Part shown: positions 9,598 to 18,152 of the stretch, piece by piece | How the letters are laid out: each line of letters opens with the position of its first letter | Numbering within the stretch: position 1 is the stretch's first letter | Source: Neptuniibacter caesariensis | GTDB lineage: Bacteria; Pseudomonadota; Gammaproteobacteria; Pseudomonadales; Balneatricaceae | Length of the DNA stretch: 57,797 bases | Assembly (NCBI RefSeq): GCF_000153345.1 | Contig: NZ_CH724125.1 | Span: 606,833-664,629, forward strand | Direction: 5' to 3' | Translations under genes and position numbers: made by a program | The notes under the pieces: model-generated | Seen by the model: only the letters and a program-made list of their open reading frames with translations | The model's database searches: none | Told to the model about the DNA's origin: nothing

Positions 9598-10374
9598 ATG
9601 TTGTTTGAGTTAATTATTCTATTTGTTGCAGGATTCTTTGGTGGCGTTCTTAATTCCATCGCGGGCGGCGGGAGTTTTATTACTTTTCCCGCTTTGCTGT
9701 TTGTGGGTGTTCCGCCCATCAGCGCCAATGCAACAAATACCTTTTCCGCATGTGCAGGTTATATCAGCGGTGCTTATGCCTTCCGTAAAGATATTCTCAA
9801 AGACAAGGCTAACTTACTAAAAATCACTTTAATCAGCCTAGCGGGGGGTATTAGCGGCGCCTGGCTATTGCTACAAACCCCTGAAGCCCTTTTCCTTGAA
9901 GCGGTTCCCTGGCTACTGCTTTTCGCGACAGTTCTGTTTATTTTTGGTGGGCAATTAAACACTCAGTTAAAAAAGCTCTCCTCTAAACACAAACATGCCT
10001 CCACATTAGGTGTGCTTCTGCTGCTTATCTTACTCTTTGGGGTTTGCGTCTACGGTGGCTTTTTTAATGCAGGGCTGGGCATCATTTCGTTGAGCTATCT
10101 GGCCCTCGCCGGCTATAAAGACATTAATATGATGAACGGCATCAAACTGCTTATCTCATCGTTTGTGTCTCTCATTGCGATCGTATTGTTTGTCTTTGAT
10201 GGCGTCATCGACTGGTATGCAGGAACTGTCGTTCTTCTTGGGACACTTGCTGGTGGATACTACGCAGCCCACTTTTCCCGAAAGCTACCGCAACAATGGG
10301 TTAGAAACTTTGTGATTGTTGCCAGCTGTGGAATCACTGTTTATTTTTTTTACGATGTTTACTGGTTAGCCTAA
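9598..10374 (+). CDS. TauE/SafE (TSUP) family permease
   Basis: This 258-residue protein has about eight membrane segments and the TSUP repeats: FFGGVLNSIAGGGSFITFPAL near the N-terminus and YGGFFNAGLGIISLSYLAL at the start of the second half. The family includes proposed exporters or importers of sulphite, sulphoacetate and related organic anions; the substrate here is unknown. The gene follows the GGDEF-EAL gene by 40 bp on the same strand and could be part of its transcript. Ribosome site and ATG at 9598 are well placed. Confidence 0.87.
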   Translation: MLFELIILFVAGFFGGVLNSIAGGGSFITFPALLFVGVPPISANATNTFSACAGYISGAYAFRKDILKDKANLLKITLISLAGGISGAWLLLQTPEALFLEAVPWLLLFATVLFIFGGQLNTQLKKLSSKHKHASTLGVLLLLILLFGVCVYGGFFNAGLGIISLSYLALAGYKDINMMNGIKLLISSFVSLIAIVLFVFDGVIDWYAGTVVLLGTLAGGYYAAHFSRKLPQQWVRNFVIVASCGITVYFFYDVYWLA

Positions 10375-10394
10375 GCGATTTCACGTTGCTTAGG
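10370..10394. terminator. Hairpin overlapping two convergent stop codons
   Basis: CCTAAGC at 10370-10376 pairs with GCTTAGG at 10388-10394 around a short loop. The stem contains the stop codons of both the TSUP permease gene and the BLUF gene. It could be a bidirectional terminator, but no strong T-tract follows on either strand. Confidence 0.4.
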
Positions 10395-10818
10395 ATGCCT
10401 CTTGTAAACGCCGCATACGCCAGGCTTTAGCATTGGTTGCACACTCTAACGACTGCTGGTCAGTGAATAGGTAAGGGTTAAACTCTCCGCCATAGGTTTC
10501 CTTAAAGAAATCATTGTTGGCATCTATGAGTTCCATACTCCATTTGGGAAATAGTCGTGAATCTATTGCTCGCCGGCTTAGTATGTCGATTTCCGCGTGT
10601 CTGTCATCACCATTAATCTTATCCAGCAGTTTATTAACAACGCCATTGTCACCTTCGAGAACCTGGAAAAAATAACGTCCATTAAAAAGTAAAATACCGG
10701 TGATATTCAGGTTTTTATTATTGATAACCGAAGCACGAACCAGCTCGATAAAATTGTCTTTTTTAAGGCTTGATGTGACGGTGCTACAGTAGATGACACG
10801 AACGTTCCCAACAGACAT
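10390..10818 (-). CDS. BLUF-domain blue-light photoreceptor
   Basis: The 142-residue product is essentially one BLUF domain, which binds FAD and senses blue light. The expected residues are present: Tyr in VRVIYCST, Asn in NLNITGILLF, Gln in YFFQVLEG, and a Trp in FPKWSMEL. The start is put at the ATG at 10818, behind an AGGGGA ribosome site, rather than an upstream TTG. There is no output domain, so it probably acts through a partner. The neighbouring EAL and HD-GYP genes make a c-di-GMP partner conceivable, but the genes are not cotranscribed. Confidence 0.9.
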   Translation of the reverse strand: MSVGNVRVIYCSTVTSSLKKDNFIELVRASVINNKNLNITGILLFNGRYFFQVLEGDNGVVNKLLDKINGDDRHAEIDILSRRAIDSRLFPKWSMELIDANNDFFKETYGGEFNPYLFTDQQSLECATNAKAWRMRRLQEAS

Positions 10819-10943
10819 TGATTCATTCCCCTTCAACAACTGGGCTATTCGAAGCCACTATTACACCAAGCTAAACACCGGCCTAACAGTATACAAATGT
10901 ATTACCAGCCGACTCACCGTAAGGTTAACAGTAAGGACAGTGG

Positions 10944-11429
10944 TCATTTACGACTTTTGATAACCGCGGTATTCGCTATTTTATCGTGCCAACCCTGTTT
11001 TTTCTTATCAAAGGCTACCCAGATTATTCCCAGCATAAAGACCATCATTGATGGGTAATAACCGACATATCGTAATGCGGATTTGCCGATCGACATATGC
11101 TCTGATTCACCGAGGCTTATCACTTTCAAGCCCATCACCATTTTACCCGGGGTGGCTGACTTGAAATGCCAGAACAGCACAACAGCAATGGCAGGCAGCA
11201 CGTAAGAGATAACAAAATCCCAGGAACCATTGATCATTGAATCAGATAGAAGAAATCCTGATCCGTAGACAGTAAAAACAAGCGGCACCGTGACCAGCAT
11301 GATTAGAATGGTGTCGATGATTGATGCAACCGCTCTCACCCAAAAACCGGCATAGACACGTTCAGATGCTGTGTCTTTTTCAACAGAAAGATCACTTTCA
11401 GGGGCTTTGTAAACATCAGGAGCCGTCAT
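10944..11429 (-). CDS. RDD family membrane protein
   Basis: The 161-residue protein has an acidic cytoplasmic N-terminus and three or four membrane segments. It shows the RDD pattern: the Arg of AGFWVRAVASIIDT, the Asp of the same segment, and PGKMVMGLKVISL in the middle. RDD proteins are small, poorly understood membrane proteins, some linked to ion or osmotic tolerance. The ATG at 11429 is preceded by a GAGG-type ribosome site. The gene appears monocistronic. Confidence 0.85.
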   Translation of the reverse strand: MTAPDVYKAPESDLSVEKDTASERVYAGFWVRAVASIIDTILIMLVTVPLVFTVYGSGFLLSDSMINGSWDFVISYVLPAIAVVLFWHFKSATPGKMVMGLKVISLGESEHMSIGKSALRYVGYYPSMMVFMLGIIWVAFDKKKQGWHDKIANTAVIKSRK

Positions 11430-11516
11430 TCCATTTATCCTCTCTAACTTATCCCTATGTGCTTAATATCTAACGATTTAAAGAAGTTAGCAATGAGAAA
11501 AGCAAGCATCTAACCT

Positions 11517-12380
11517 CTATAAACGACCATGTAACAGAGACAGCATTGCACTGACCACCTTACGGTGACGATCACTCCTTCGATATAACAGATAATCCGA
11601 TCGAATCTCTTCCGCGTGCTCCAGGGTCATGAAATGTAAGCGTGGATCAGCCCCGGCTTCTCCAGACATCACAAAACCAATACCCAAACCGGCAGCGACC
11701 GCCTCCTTCATCAGCTCGCGGCTGCCGAGTGTGAACTTAAAACTGAGATTAATCGCCAGCTTATCTGACAAGCTTTCTACTAATTTCTGGGTATTGGAAT
11801 TGGCTTCGCGGCGGATCAATGGTTGGTTCTTCAGATCCTTCAATGAGATTCGATTATGGGCTTTCCACTCAGGCGTAGCTGGAGCCGCAACCAACAAGTG
11901 GGTGTCATTCATCGCTATCCGTTCAACCCTAGAATCTTCAGGGGGCTCTGTGATAAGCGCCAAATCTACTCGCTCCTGCAGAAGATCCTGCCAAACCTGG
12001 CGGCTATTACCAGAAACCAATTCAATATCAACACAGGGAAAACGGTGTTGATATTCCGCAATCAGAGGCAAAGCGATAAAAGGATTATCAACCCCCATAA
12101 ACAACTGCCCCGTCAGCTCAGAACTGTTACTGTTTAAGGTATCCTTGATCTGACCTTCGAGGGAAAACAACTGCTGTGTCAGCTCAAAAACCGTGCGTCC
12201 TTGTTCGGTAAGTTCAACACTGTGAGCTTGACGATCAAACAGTCGAACACCGTATTCCTTCTCTAGATTTCTTACCTGCACAGTCAGCGCAGGCTGAGTA
12301 AGACAGAGGCGCTCGGCCGCTTTGGTAAAACTGCTTTCAACGGCTACGGTATGAAAAGCTCTTAACTGTTTATGACGCAT
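11517..12380 (-). CDS. LysR regulator resembling aminoethylphosphonate-locus regulators
   Basis: The 287-residue LysR protein has a standard winged helix (SFTKAAERLCLTQPALTVQ) and an effector-binding domain. The stretches LFDRQAHSVELTEQGR, LTQQLFSLE and LVSGNSRQVWQDLL recall the LysR subgroup that accompanies 2-aminoethylphosphonate catabolism genes. No phosphonate gene lies in this window, so the regulator is either an orphan acting elsewhere or a member of the same subfamily with another role. The divergent flank is a 460-bp gap and then an HD-GYP gene. Confidence 0.85.
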   Translation of the reverse strand: MRHKQLRAFHTVAVESSFTKAAERLCLTQPALTVQVRNLEKEYGVRLFDRQAHSVELTEQGRTVFELTQQLFSLEGQIKDTLNSNSSELTGQLFMGVDNPFIALPLIAEYQHRFPCVDIELVSGNSRQVWQDLLQERVDLALITEPPEDSRVERIAMNDTHLLVAAPATPEWKAHNRISLKDLKNQPLIRREANSNTQKLVESLSDKLAINLSFKFTLGSRELMKEAVAAGLGIGFVMSGEAGADPRLHFMTLEHAEEIRSDYLLYRRSDRHRKVVSAMLSLLHGRL

Positions 12381-12840
12381 GGTCTCGTCCTTTTATCGCA
12401 AGAGTATTAATTAAAGCCCAAGCAATCTTGCTTATATTTCTATTCGAGCTGATTTCAGCATAACTTCATACAGCACTTTTAAGAGAATGAACCTTGCCAA
12501 GGTTACTCCGGTTTTATTAATCAAATGAGACAATTAAAAGGTATTAATTTCCGCGCCGCTTGGGCAAGTTCGATCCATTATCAGAAATATTAATTTCAAA
12601 GCATGGCGCTTCAATATGGTCATGTTCAACGCGGTGGACGCAAAACTCGCTCAAAAAATAGAATTTAATAATAGATACTAAAAACTGCGCAAAACTGGCC
12701 TACTCATCAACAATTATTCTTGCTCTAGATCATAATCATCACTTCAATTTAAAGTGAAAGTCGTAAGACAGCAGGCTAGAATGAATTGTAGTCTCCAATA
12801 ATGATTTACGTGCCTGTTCGGGCGCTAAGGTCTGCCATTC
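12381..12840. other. 460-bp intergenic region between LysR and HD-GYP genes
   Basis: This divergent, AT-rich gap carries the promoters of the LysR gene and the HD-GYP gene. I see no credible open reading frame or RNA gene. ATTAATTTC occurs twice (near 12545 and 12590), and GCCCAAGC near 12417 has an inverted partner GCTTGGGC near 12558. These may be chance. No clear operator could be assigned. Confidence 0.4.
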
Positions 12841-13992
12841 ATGAGTCATGTTAAAGGTTCGGATCGACTGAAAGTTGATCTCAGCAAAGCATTAGATGGA
12901 CTGAGCCTTAAAAGTTCACTGAATGATAACCTGAGAGTTATCGCAGAGGCCCTTGAAATTCGCTATGAAGATATCACCCGCATATCGGTAGGAATCTATG
13001 ACGAGCAGACCAAAACTCTAAAAGCATTTCTCAGTAACAAAGGGGCCAATGAGCCCCTCGCTCATATTGAAGCTAACATCAGCGCCCTTTCTGAAGTCAC
13101 GAGCCTGTTAGACAGTAGTAATAACCGTGTCATTCGACACCTAGAAGACCATCCTGAGAGTTTCACTGCAAAAGAACTACTTAACCAGGGGTACAAAAGC
13201 AGTTACCTGGCACCTATCTTCGAAGAAAATCAGTTCATTGGTGTCGTCGCCCTATCCTCACTGAAAAAAGACCGATTTGATAAAGCTTATATCAGGGTAC
13301 AACTGGACGTTGTCATCAAGTTGATTGCCATACTAGTAATCGGTGAGATCTATGCGCTAAAAGGCCTAAAGGGTACAGCGAAAACGCTTAAAGAGGTGGC
13401 GACCCTCAGAGATAATGAGACAGGCGAACATCTCGAAAGGATGAGCCGTTATAGCCGCCTTATAGCACTAGAACTCGCTGATCAATTCAATTTTGATGAT
13501 GAGTTTATCGAAGAACTTTTCCAGTGCGCTCCCCTTCATGATATCGGCAAAATCGGCATCCCGGACCGAGTGCTATTGAAACCAGGCAAACTCACCGATG
13601 ATGAATTCGATGAGATGAAAGACCATACCAGTGTGGGTAAAGAGATCATCGCTAAGGCGCTGAAAAACCTGCATATGGAAGATAAAAGTTTTAGTCGGTT
13701 GCTGATCAATATTGTTTATAGCCACCATGAGAACTGGGACGGAACAGGCTATCCGCTTGGCTCAAAAGCTAAAGAGATTCCGATCGAAGCAAGAATTGTC
13801 AGAGTTGCCGATGTTTATGATGCACTAACCTGCGCAAGGCCCTACAAAACAGCCTGGTCCCCTGAAGAAACTTTCCAATACTTAGAAGAGAATTCCGGCA
13901 GCCTCTTTGACCCTGATTGCGTCAATGCTGCCATTAAGCTTAAAAATAAGTTTATAAGTATTGCTGAGCAGTTTCGTGAGTCTACGCTTTAG
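12841..13992 (+). CDS. GAF-HD-GYP c-di-GMP phosphodiesterase
   Basis: This is a 383-residue cytoplasmic protein. Residues 20-165 look like a GAF sensor domain (VIAEALEIRYEDI, SSYLAPIFEENQFIGVVALSS). Residues 185-375 are an HD-GYP domain with LRDNETGEHLERMSRYS, the metal-binding HD at 233-234 (LHDIGKIGIPDRVLLKPGKL), HHENWDGTGYP at 295-305 and VADVYDALTCARPYK. The key HD and GYP residues are intact, so hydrolysis of c-di-GMP to GMP/pGpG is expected. The GAF ligand is unknown. It has no receiver domain. Confidence 0.92.
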   Translation: MSHVKGSDRLKVDLSKALDGLSLKSSLNDNLRVIAEALEIRYEDITRISVGIYDEQTKTLKAFLSNKGANEPLAHIEANISALSEVTSLLDSSNNRVIRHLEDHPESFTAKELLNQGYKSSYLAPIFEENQFIGVVALSSLKKDRFDKAYIRVQLDVVIKLIAILVIGEIYALKGLKGTAKTLKEVATLRDNETGEHLERMSRYSRLIALELADQFNFDDEFIEELFQCAPLHDIGKIGIPDRVLLKPGKLTDDEFDEMKDHTSVGKEIIAKALKNLHMEDKSFSRLLINIVYSHHENWDGTGYPLGSKAKEIPIEARIVRVADVYDALTCARPYKTAWSPEETFQYLEENSGSLFDPDCVNAAIKLKNKFISIAEQFRESTL

Positions 13993-14031
13993 TGGCGGGA
14001 AGTAACCTTATACTCAATCAGGCTCACACGA

Positions 14032-14748
14032 TTACTCACTACTCATGAACTTTCCCGGTGTAGTTGCAGCGATCGATTTAAATTCCCGCGTCATATGCGC
14101 CTGGTCACTGAATCCAAATTCAACAGCCAGTTCTGCGAGGTCTATATCACCTCTTTCTCTTACAGTCTGTATTACCTGACGGACTCTTTGTATACGCTGG
14201 TAGTGTTTTGGGGTCATACCGAGCCAGGTATTGAATAGCCGTTCAATCTGCCGCTGGCTAAGCTTTGTTTCTTCACTCAACTGACCTGGCGCGGCTCCGC
14301 ACAAAATAGCGGAAAAGGCCTTTTCCAAAGGCGTTGGTATTAAAGACTCAGTAGCAAGATTAGCTATACACCAATCAAATATCAGTTTTATTTGTTGTTC
14401 CGATTGAGTCTGATGTTTTAACTCATCAAATAAGTGATACAGGCCTGAAGCAAAAGTATCGTCTCGCTCCAGCAGGATAGGCTTAGAGGGCTTATCACCC
14501 AATACACCATAACCCGCAGCCGGGTGAAATCTGATCCCCGCTATCTTGGCGCTTGCAGGTAGAGAGATAGACTGGGCAACCTTTTTCACTGGCAGAAGAA
14601 AAACCCCGCTAGGAAGATTCTCATCTCCAATTGAGATGTTACAACCAAGATTAAAGATAATCCCGCTACCCGCATCGGAGTACAAAGGTTTAACGACCGT
14701 TCTTCCCTTTTCGTCAGGTACCTGAGCGGTCCAGATCCCCTGAACCAA
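14032..14748 (-). CDS. AraC-family transcriptional regulator
   Basis: At least 238 residues. The C-terminus holds the AraC DNA-binding domain (LSQRQIERLFNTWLGMTPKHYQRIQRV and LAELAVEFGFSDQAHMTREFK). The N-terminal half is a sensor of the kind starting with a VQGIW strand. The TTG at 14748 is the first canonical start available, but upstream codons without a stop read as ordinary protein (PDFEFQISRPEDELSN). Translation may therefore begin further upstream at a rare codon, overlapping the end of the AhpD-like gene with which it forms an operon. Confidence 0.85.
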   Translation of the reverse strand: MVQGIWTAQVPDEKGRTVVKPLYSDAGSGIIFNLGCNISIGDENLPSGVFLLPVKKVAQSISLPASAKIAGIRFHPAAGYGVLGDKPSKPILLERDDTFASGLYHLFDELKHQTQSEQQIKLIFDWCIANLATESLIPTPLEKAFSAILCGAAPGQLSEETKLSQRQIERLFNTWLGMTPKHYQRIQRVRQVIQTVRERGDIDLAELAVEFGFSDQAHMTREFKSIAATTPGKFMSSE

Positions 14749-14803
14749 GTTGGATAGCTCGTCCTCTGGTCTGGAGATCTGGAACTCAAAATCTGGTTCA
14801 GGT

Positions 14804-15268
14804 TTAACTTTCGGGTTTATAACTGCCTACCTCAGGTTTAAATGTCTTAGCGATGCGGTTCCAGCTGTTAATAGCGTTAATGGCCAGGGTAAGGTCGACG
14901 ATCCCCTGCTCCCCTAAAACACTAACCACATCCATATAGCTCTGATTATCTACAGCATTGCCTGCTGTTACAAACTCAGCCCAGTGCAACGCTGAACGCT
15001 CAGCTTCACTGTATAGCGGCATATCCCGCCATGCTGACAAACCAATAATCCGTTCAGCACTTTCACCTTGTGACTGAGCTTCAGTGCTATGCATATCGAT
15101 ACAGAAGGCACACTGGTTGATCTGAGAGACGCGCAGTTTCACAAGCTCCCAAATGGTTAGGGTTAAGGTATCGGAGCTGGAAAACTGATTCCGTAAATAG
15201 CTCTCCTGCTCCATCAGCAGCTGCATCGCATTGGCGGCTAATCCAAAATAGTTAGCTCGTTGAGTCAT
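14804..15268 (-). CDS. AhpD/carboxymuconolactone decarboxylase-like protein
   Basis: This 154-residue all-helical protein carries the AhpD-type redox motif: QINQCAFCIDMHSTEA has the CxxC pair and following His, and ELVKLRVSQ supplies the upstream Glu. Proteins of this set act as peroxidase-type thiol enzymes or as carboxymuconolactone-decarboxylase-like enzymes. The CxxC-H pattern favours the peroxidase side. It precedes the AraC gene in an apparent operon and may be its regulated target or partner in a stress response. Confidence 0.87.
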   Translation of the reverse strand: MTQRANYFGLAANAMQLLMEQESYLRNQFSSSDTLTLTIWELVKLRVSQINQCAFCIDMHSTEAQSQGESAERIIGLSAWRDMPLYSEAERSALHWAEFVTAGNAVDNQSYMDVVSVLGEQGIVDLTLAINAINSWNRIAKTFKPEVGSYKPES

Positions 15269-15350
15269 CCTCTTGATCTCCTATATAAGTTTTCAGATCA
15301 AGATAGAGACATTAAGTATGACTGTATTGAAGAAATACGACATGAAACGC

Positions 15351-15376
15351 AGGACGTCACTTTGCAACTAAAGAGC
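15351..15376. repeat. Dispersed short repeat, copy 1
   Basis: AGGACGTCACTTTGCAACTA and the AAAGAGC that follows resemble the sequences at 15390 and 18045. All three lie in intergenic DNA. See the corresponding finding. Confidence 0.4.
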
Positions 15377-15389
15377 GGCTTCGCCTTTG

Positions 15390-15415
15390 AGGACGCCACT
15401 TTGTGGCTAGAGAAA
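15390..15415. repeat. Dispersed short repeat, copy 2
   Basis: AGGACGCCACTTTGTGGCTA followed by GAGAAA matches copy 1, 39 bp upstream, at most positions, and copy 3 at 18045. GCCAC/GTGGC inside it can form a small hairpin. Confidence 0.4.
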
Positions 15416-15431
15416 AAGAAGTAGCTAGAAT

Positions 15432-15680
15432 CTAGCTCTTAGCATTACCCCAAGGGGATTTCTTAGTGAATGTTGAAATATATAATTGCTCGACTTTGTC
15501 CCTCGCCCATTGAGTCTTGCGTAAGAACTTCAATGAAGACTTAATCGATGGATCACTCTTAAAACAGTTTATGTTGATTCTCCGAGCTAATCCATCCCAG
15601 CCATAGTGTTCAACTAACCTTGTTACGACCTTCTCAAGCGTCACACCGTGTAATGGATTGTTTAGCTGCTTTTCACTCAT
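15432..15680 (-). CDS. VF530 family (DUF2132) protein
   Basis: The 82-residue product matches the VF530/DUF2132 family: [21 protein letters not shown] at the N-terminus, then [20 protein letters not shown] and [12 protein letters not shown]. The fold is a small helical bundle with proposed DNA binding; the biological role is unknown. The ATG at 15680 lies close to the usual family start. Short intergenic repeats lie just downstream of the gene. Confidence 0.9.
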   Translation of the reverse strand: MSEKQLNNPLHGVTLEKVVTRLVEHYGWDGLARRININCFKSDPSIKSSLKFLRKTQWARDKVEQLYISTFTKKSPWGNAKS

Positions 15681-15910
15681 ACCCGTAAAGCTCCGGTAAT
15701 AGTCTCGGTATTTATTGTATGTAACGCTATCAAAAGGTGCAATTTGACAGCTGCGGTCCTAGCCCGTTGGGCAAGTGTTGATGCTATGTCTTTTATTTAC
15801 TAAAACATCTTTATAGATACATAAAGTATTTACGAAGGCCCAAAAACTGCAAAGTCGCTGGCTTGCGTTTAGCTCCTTTGAAGACAGCTTACGGATAGAG
15901 ATATAAATAA

Positions 15911-15943
15911 AAAAGCCCGCTGGTGATAACCTAGCGGGCTTTT
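15911..15943. terminator. Bidirectional intrinsic terminator
   Basis: AAAAGCCCGCT at 15911-15921 pairs perfectly with AGCGGGCTTTT at 15933-15943 around an 11-nt loop, with A- and T-tracts at the outer ends. It lies about 30 bp beyond the stop of the flavin hydroxylase gene (minus strand) and would terminate that transcript. Confidence 0.85.
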
Positions 15944-15972
15944 AAGTTTTGTCGCTTTTATTTAATAAGCTA

Positions 15973-17907
15973 TTACTTCTGCTCGATCATAAACACATCA
16001 AAGAACTTGGTTAGTTCTTCGTGAGCGGTAACCGGCAAGATGGACGCGATATGCTGATCAGGTCTTACCACAACGATACAGCCTTCATCACGGTTAACCC
16101 CACGCAGGTCAAAGATGTCGTTACCTTCTTGCGCCTGGAAAACCTTTTCATAGTCACGTAGACCGTACTTACCTTTTGCCGGCCACAGGTAATCGTGCAG
16201 ATCATGCATCGACAGATCCTGCTGCTGGAACACTGCATAAGTATCGAAGACGGAATCGATATCCGTGCCCTTCGGCGTATATTTCTGCACCGGAGACGAC
16301 GCATCATTCGCCATGAAATCGATAAACTTGTAAGCATCGGAAGTGCTATCCGTTGGATTCTGCTTATTGCCAAACAGGAAGATTCTCCAACGACCATCGG
16401 CTTTAACCAGGTGACCCAGGTGCTGGCTTCGGCCATCAGCAACACGTACTGCTTCAGCAGAGTGGAAACGCTGACCGATATGATAACCCGTAGCCAGGCC
16501 CTGATTTTCTTGTCCGGTACAAATATAAGACGGATAGTATTCGATCGAGGTACCTGAAACGAAACCGCTCTGACGCTTCATAAACGCTTCGATCTTTGCG
16601 GTATCTACTTTCGCCTGCTCTGAGTTATCACCCGCCGTTGGGCGAGTCGCAACTAGCTTGGAAAGTTCACGGTCAGCATCGATCAACTGCTGGGCTACTT
16701 TGCGGCGCTCTGTACCATATGTGCTTAGCAGCTTAGGCTCACTGCGACCCTGCAGTACTGAAGCCATTTTCCAGCCCAGGTTAAAGGTATCAGGCAGAGA
16801 GGTATTCAGACCCCAACCACCTTTCGGGCTGTGGGTATGACAAGCATCACCGGCAACAAATGCACGTGGAATAACATCTTCCGGGCTGCCTGCTGGACGG
16901 TTATCAAAGCGTTCAGCAATACGCTGACCCACTTCATAGATAGACCACCAAGCCACCTCTTTAACATCCAGTGTATAAGGATTGAAAATCTTCTGTGCCT
17001 TAGCGATAAGATCCTGCTCAGTCAGCTTCACATCCGCTGCACGTTTGTCTTTACCCAGTAGATCCAATTCAACATAAAAACGGCAAAGGTAGCCGCCCTC
17101 ACGAGGAATCGTCATAACCGCACCGTGGTCTTTAGACTGGATGAAGCTCTTCACACGGATATCTGGGAAATCCGTGTTCAGCAGGATATCCATTACACCC
17201 CAGGCCTTGTTTGCAGAATCACCTTCTAAACGGATATCCATGCCCTTACGCACTTTACTTCTGGCACCATCACAGCCAACGATAAAGCGCGCTTTTACTG
17301 TTTCAATTTTACCTTCGCCGGCTTCATCAGAACGCTTGAATGTCGCCGTGATCGGATGTGCATTAATATCCTGAGTCTGCGCGTCATCAATTTTTACTTC
17401 AAGCAGTTCGCGGCTGTAATGAGGGCTCAGATGAGTAATCGACCTTTCCATGCCATCAACCAGTAGCTCATGCAAACGCGCCTGGTTAACGATGCCGTGG
17501 GTAAATTCAGACAATCCCGCACGTGCATCAGCGATCTTGTGAGTACGCTTAATGTTGGCTGGGTTTTCCTGATCCGGTTCCCAGAACGTATTCTGCTTAA
17601 GCTGGTAGGTCTCTTTGACCACCATCTCGCTGCTGTTAAACGCTTCCATGATCTCCATAGTACGGCAGGAGATACCATCTGCACGGCCAAACAATAACGG
17701 ACCTGGCTCCATATCTACGATGCAGGTTTTGATATCTGAAAACTCAGACATCTGCCTAGCCATAGTTAAACCCGCAGGGCCGGTACCAATGATCAGTACA
17801 TCCACTTCTGTTGGCAGATCCACGATCGGTGGTTCAGGGTAAGGCTCTCTCGCCTCATCAGGAACTTGGTAGTTGCCGGGCTTAAACCCATTCAGATGGT
17901 ATTGCAT
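15973..17907 (-). CDS. FAD-dependent aromatic monooxygenase, MobA / phenol 2-monooxygenase-like
   Basis: The protein has 644 residues. It carries the FAD dinucleotide motif VLIIGTGPAGLTMARQM near residue 40, the DG motif FIVGCDGARSKVRK, the GD motif AFVAGDACHTHSPKGGWGLN, and the C-terminal thioredoxin-like domain of long aromatic hydroxylases. Length, N-terminus (MQYHLNGFKPG) and motifs fit 3-hydroxybenzoate 4-monooxygenase (MobA) or phenol 2-monooxygenase; both hydroxylate a phenolic ring using NADPH. No ring-cleavage genes adjoin it. ATG at 17907 is chosen over GTG at 17910 because of the AGAGGA ribosome site. A perfect 12-bp palindrome lies 56-67 bp upstream. Confidence 0.88.
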   Translation of the reverse strand: MQYHLNGFKPGNYQVPDEAREPYPEPPIVDLPTEVDVLIIGTGPAGLTMARQMSEFSDIKTCIVDMEPGPLLFGRADGISCRTMEIMEAFNSSEMVVKETYQLKQNTFWEPDQENPANIKRTHKIADARAGLSEFTHGIVNQARLHELLVDGMERSITHLSPHYSRELLEVKIDDAQTQDINAHPITATFKRSDEAGEGKIETVKARFIVGCDGARSKVRKGMDIRLEGDSANKAWGVMDILLNTDFPDIRVKSFIQSKDHGAVMTIPREGGYLCRFYVELDLLGKDKRAADVKLTEQDLIAKAQKIFNPYTLDVKEVAWWSIYEVGQRIAERFDNRPAGSPEDVIPRAFVAGDACHTHSPKGGWGLNTSLPDTFNLGWKMASVLQGRSEPKLLSTYGTERRKVAQQLIDADRELSKLVATRPTAGDNSEQAKVDTAKIEAFMKRQSGFVSGTSIEYYPSYICTGQENQGLATGYHIGQRFHSAEAVRVADGRSQHLGHLVKADGRWRIFLFGNKQNPTDSTSDAYKFIDFMANDASSPVQKYTPKGTDIDSVFDTYAVFQQQDLSMHDLHDYLWPAKGKYGLRDYEKVFQAQEGNDIFDLRGVNRDEGCIVVVRPDQHIASILPVTAHEELTKFFDVFMIEQK

Positions 17908-17962
17908 CACGCGATCCTCTTAGCTCATAGAACTGCTGTAGTAACATCATTCATTATAGTAG

Positions 17963-17974
17963 TTAACATGTTAA
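17963..17974. promoter_or_regulatory. Perfect 12-bp palindrome in hydroxylase promoter region
   Basis: TTAACATGTTAA is identical to its reverse complement and lies 56-67 bp upstream of the flavin hydroxylase start. It has the size of a MarR- or TetR-type operator. Which protein binds it is unknown. Confidence 0.45.
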
Positions 17975-18010
17975 TAATATTAAGAGACCCCTACCGAATG
18001 CAAGTGCTAT

Positions 18011-18029
18011 TTTAGGGATTACCCTTAAA
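18011..18029. promoter_or_regulatory. AGGG-ATTA-CCCT inverted repeat upstream of hydroxylase
   Basis: TTTAGGGATTACCCTTAAA is an imperfect inverted repeat about 105 bp upstream of the hydroxylase start. Its core TAGGGATTACCC recurs at 35417-35428 upstream of the NosR-like gene. It may be an operator shared by the two promoters. Confidence 0.35.
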
Positions 18030-18044
18030 TTATAGATTAAGAAC

Positions 18045-18070
18045 AGGACGCTGCTTTGTAGCCAGAGGAA
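18045..18070. repeat. Dispersed short repeat, copy 3
   Basis: AGGACGCTGCTTTGTAGCCA followed by GAGGAA resembles the two copies at 15351 and 15390. It is intergenic, between the hydroxylase and LysR genes. Confidence 0.35.
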
Positions 18071-18152
18071 AGACAGAAGCCTGGATCAAGTGATTAGATG
18101 CTGTTTTACTTTTCATAGAATATAAAAAATGAATCTGAAGCGATCATCCCTT

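Noticed and set aside
11629-12051. 140-residue plus-strand frame opposite the LysR gene
   Set aside because: Composition is Ser/Arg-rich and unlike a folded protein; it mirrors the LysR coding sequence.
12417-12565. GCCCAAGC ... GCTTGGGC inverted repeat
   Set aside because: The arms are about 135 bp apart and only 8 bp long, easily expected by chance.
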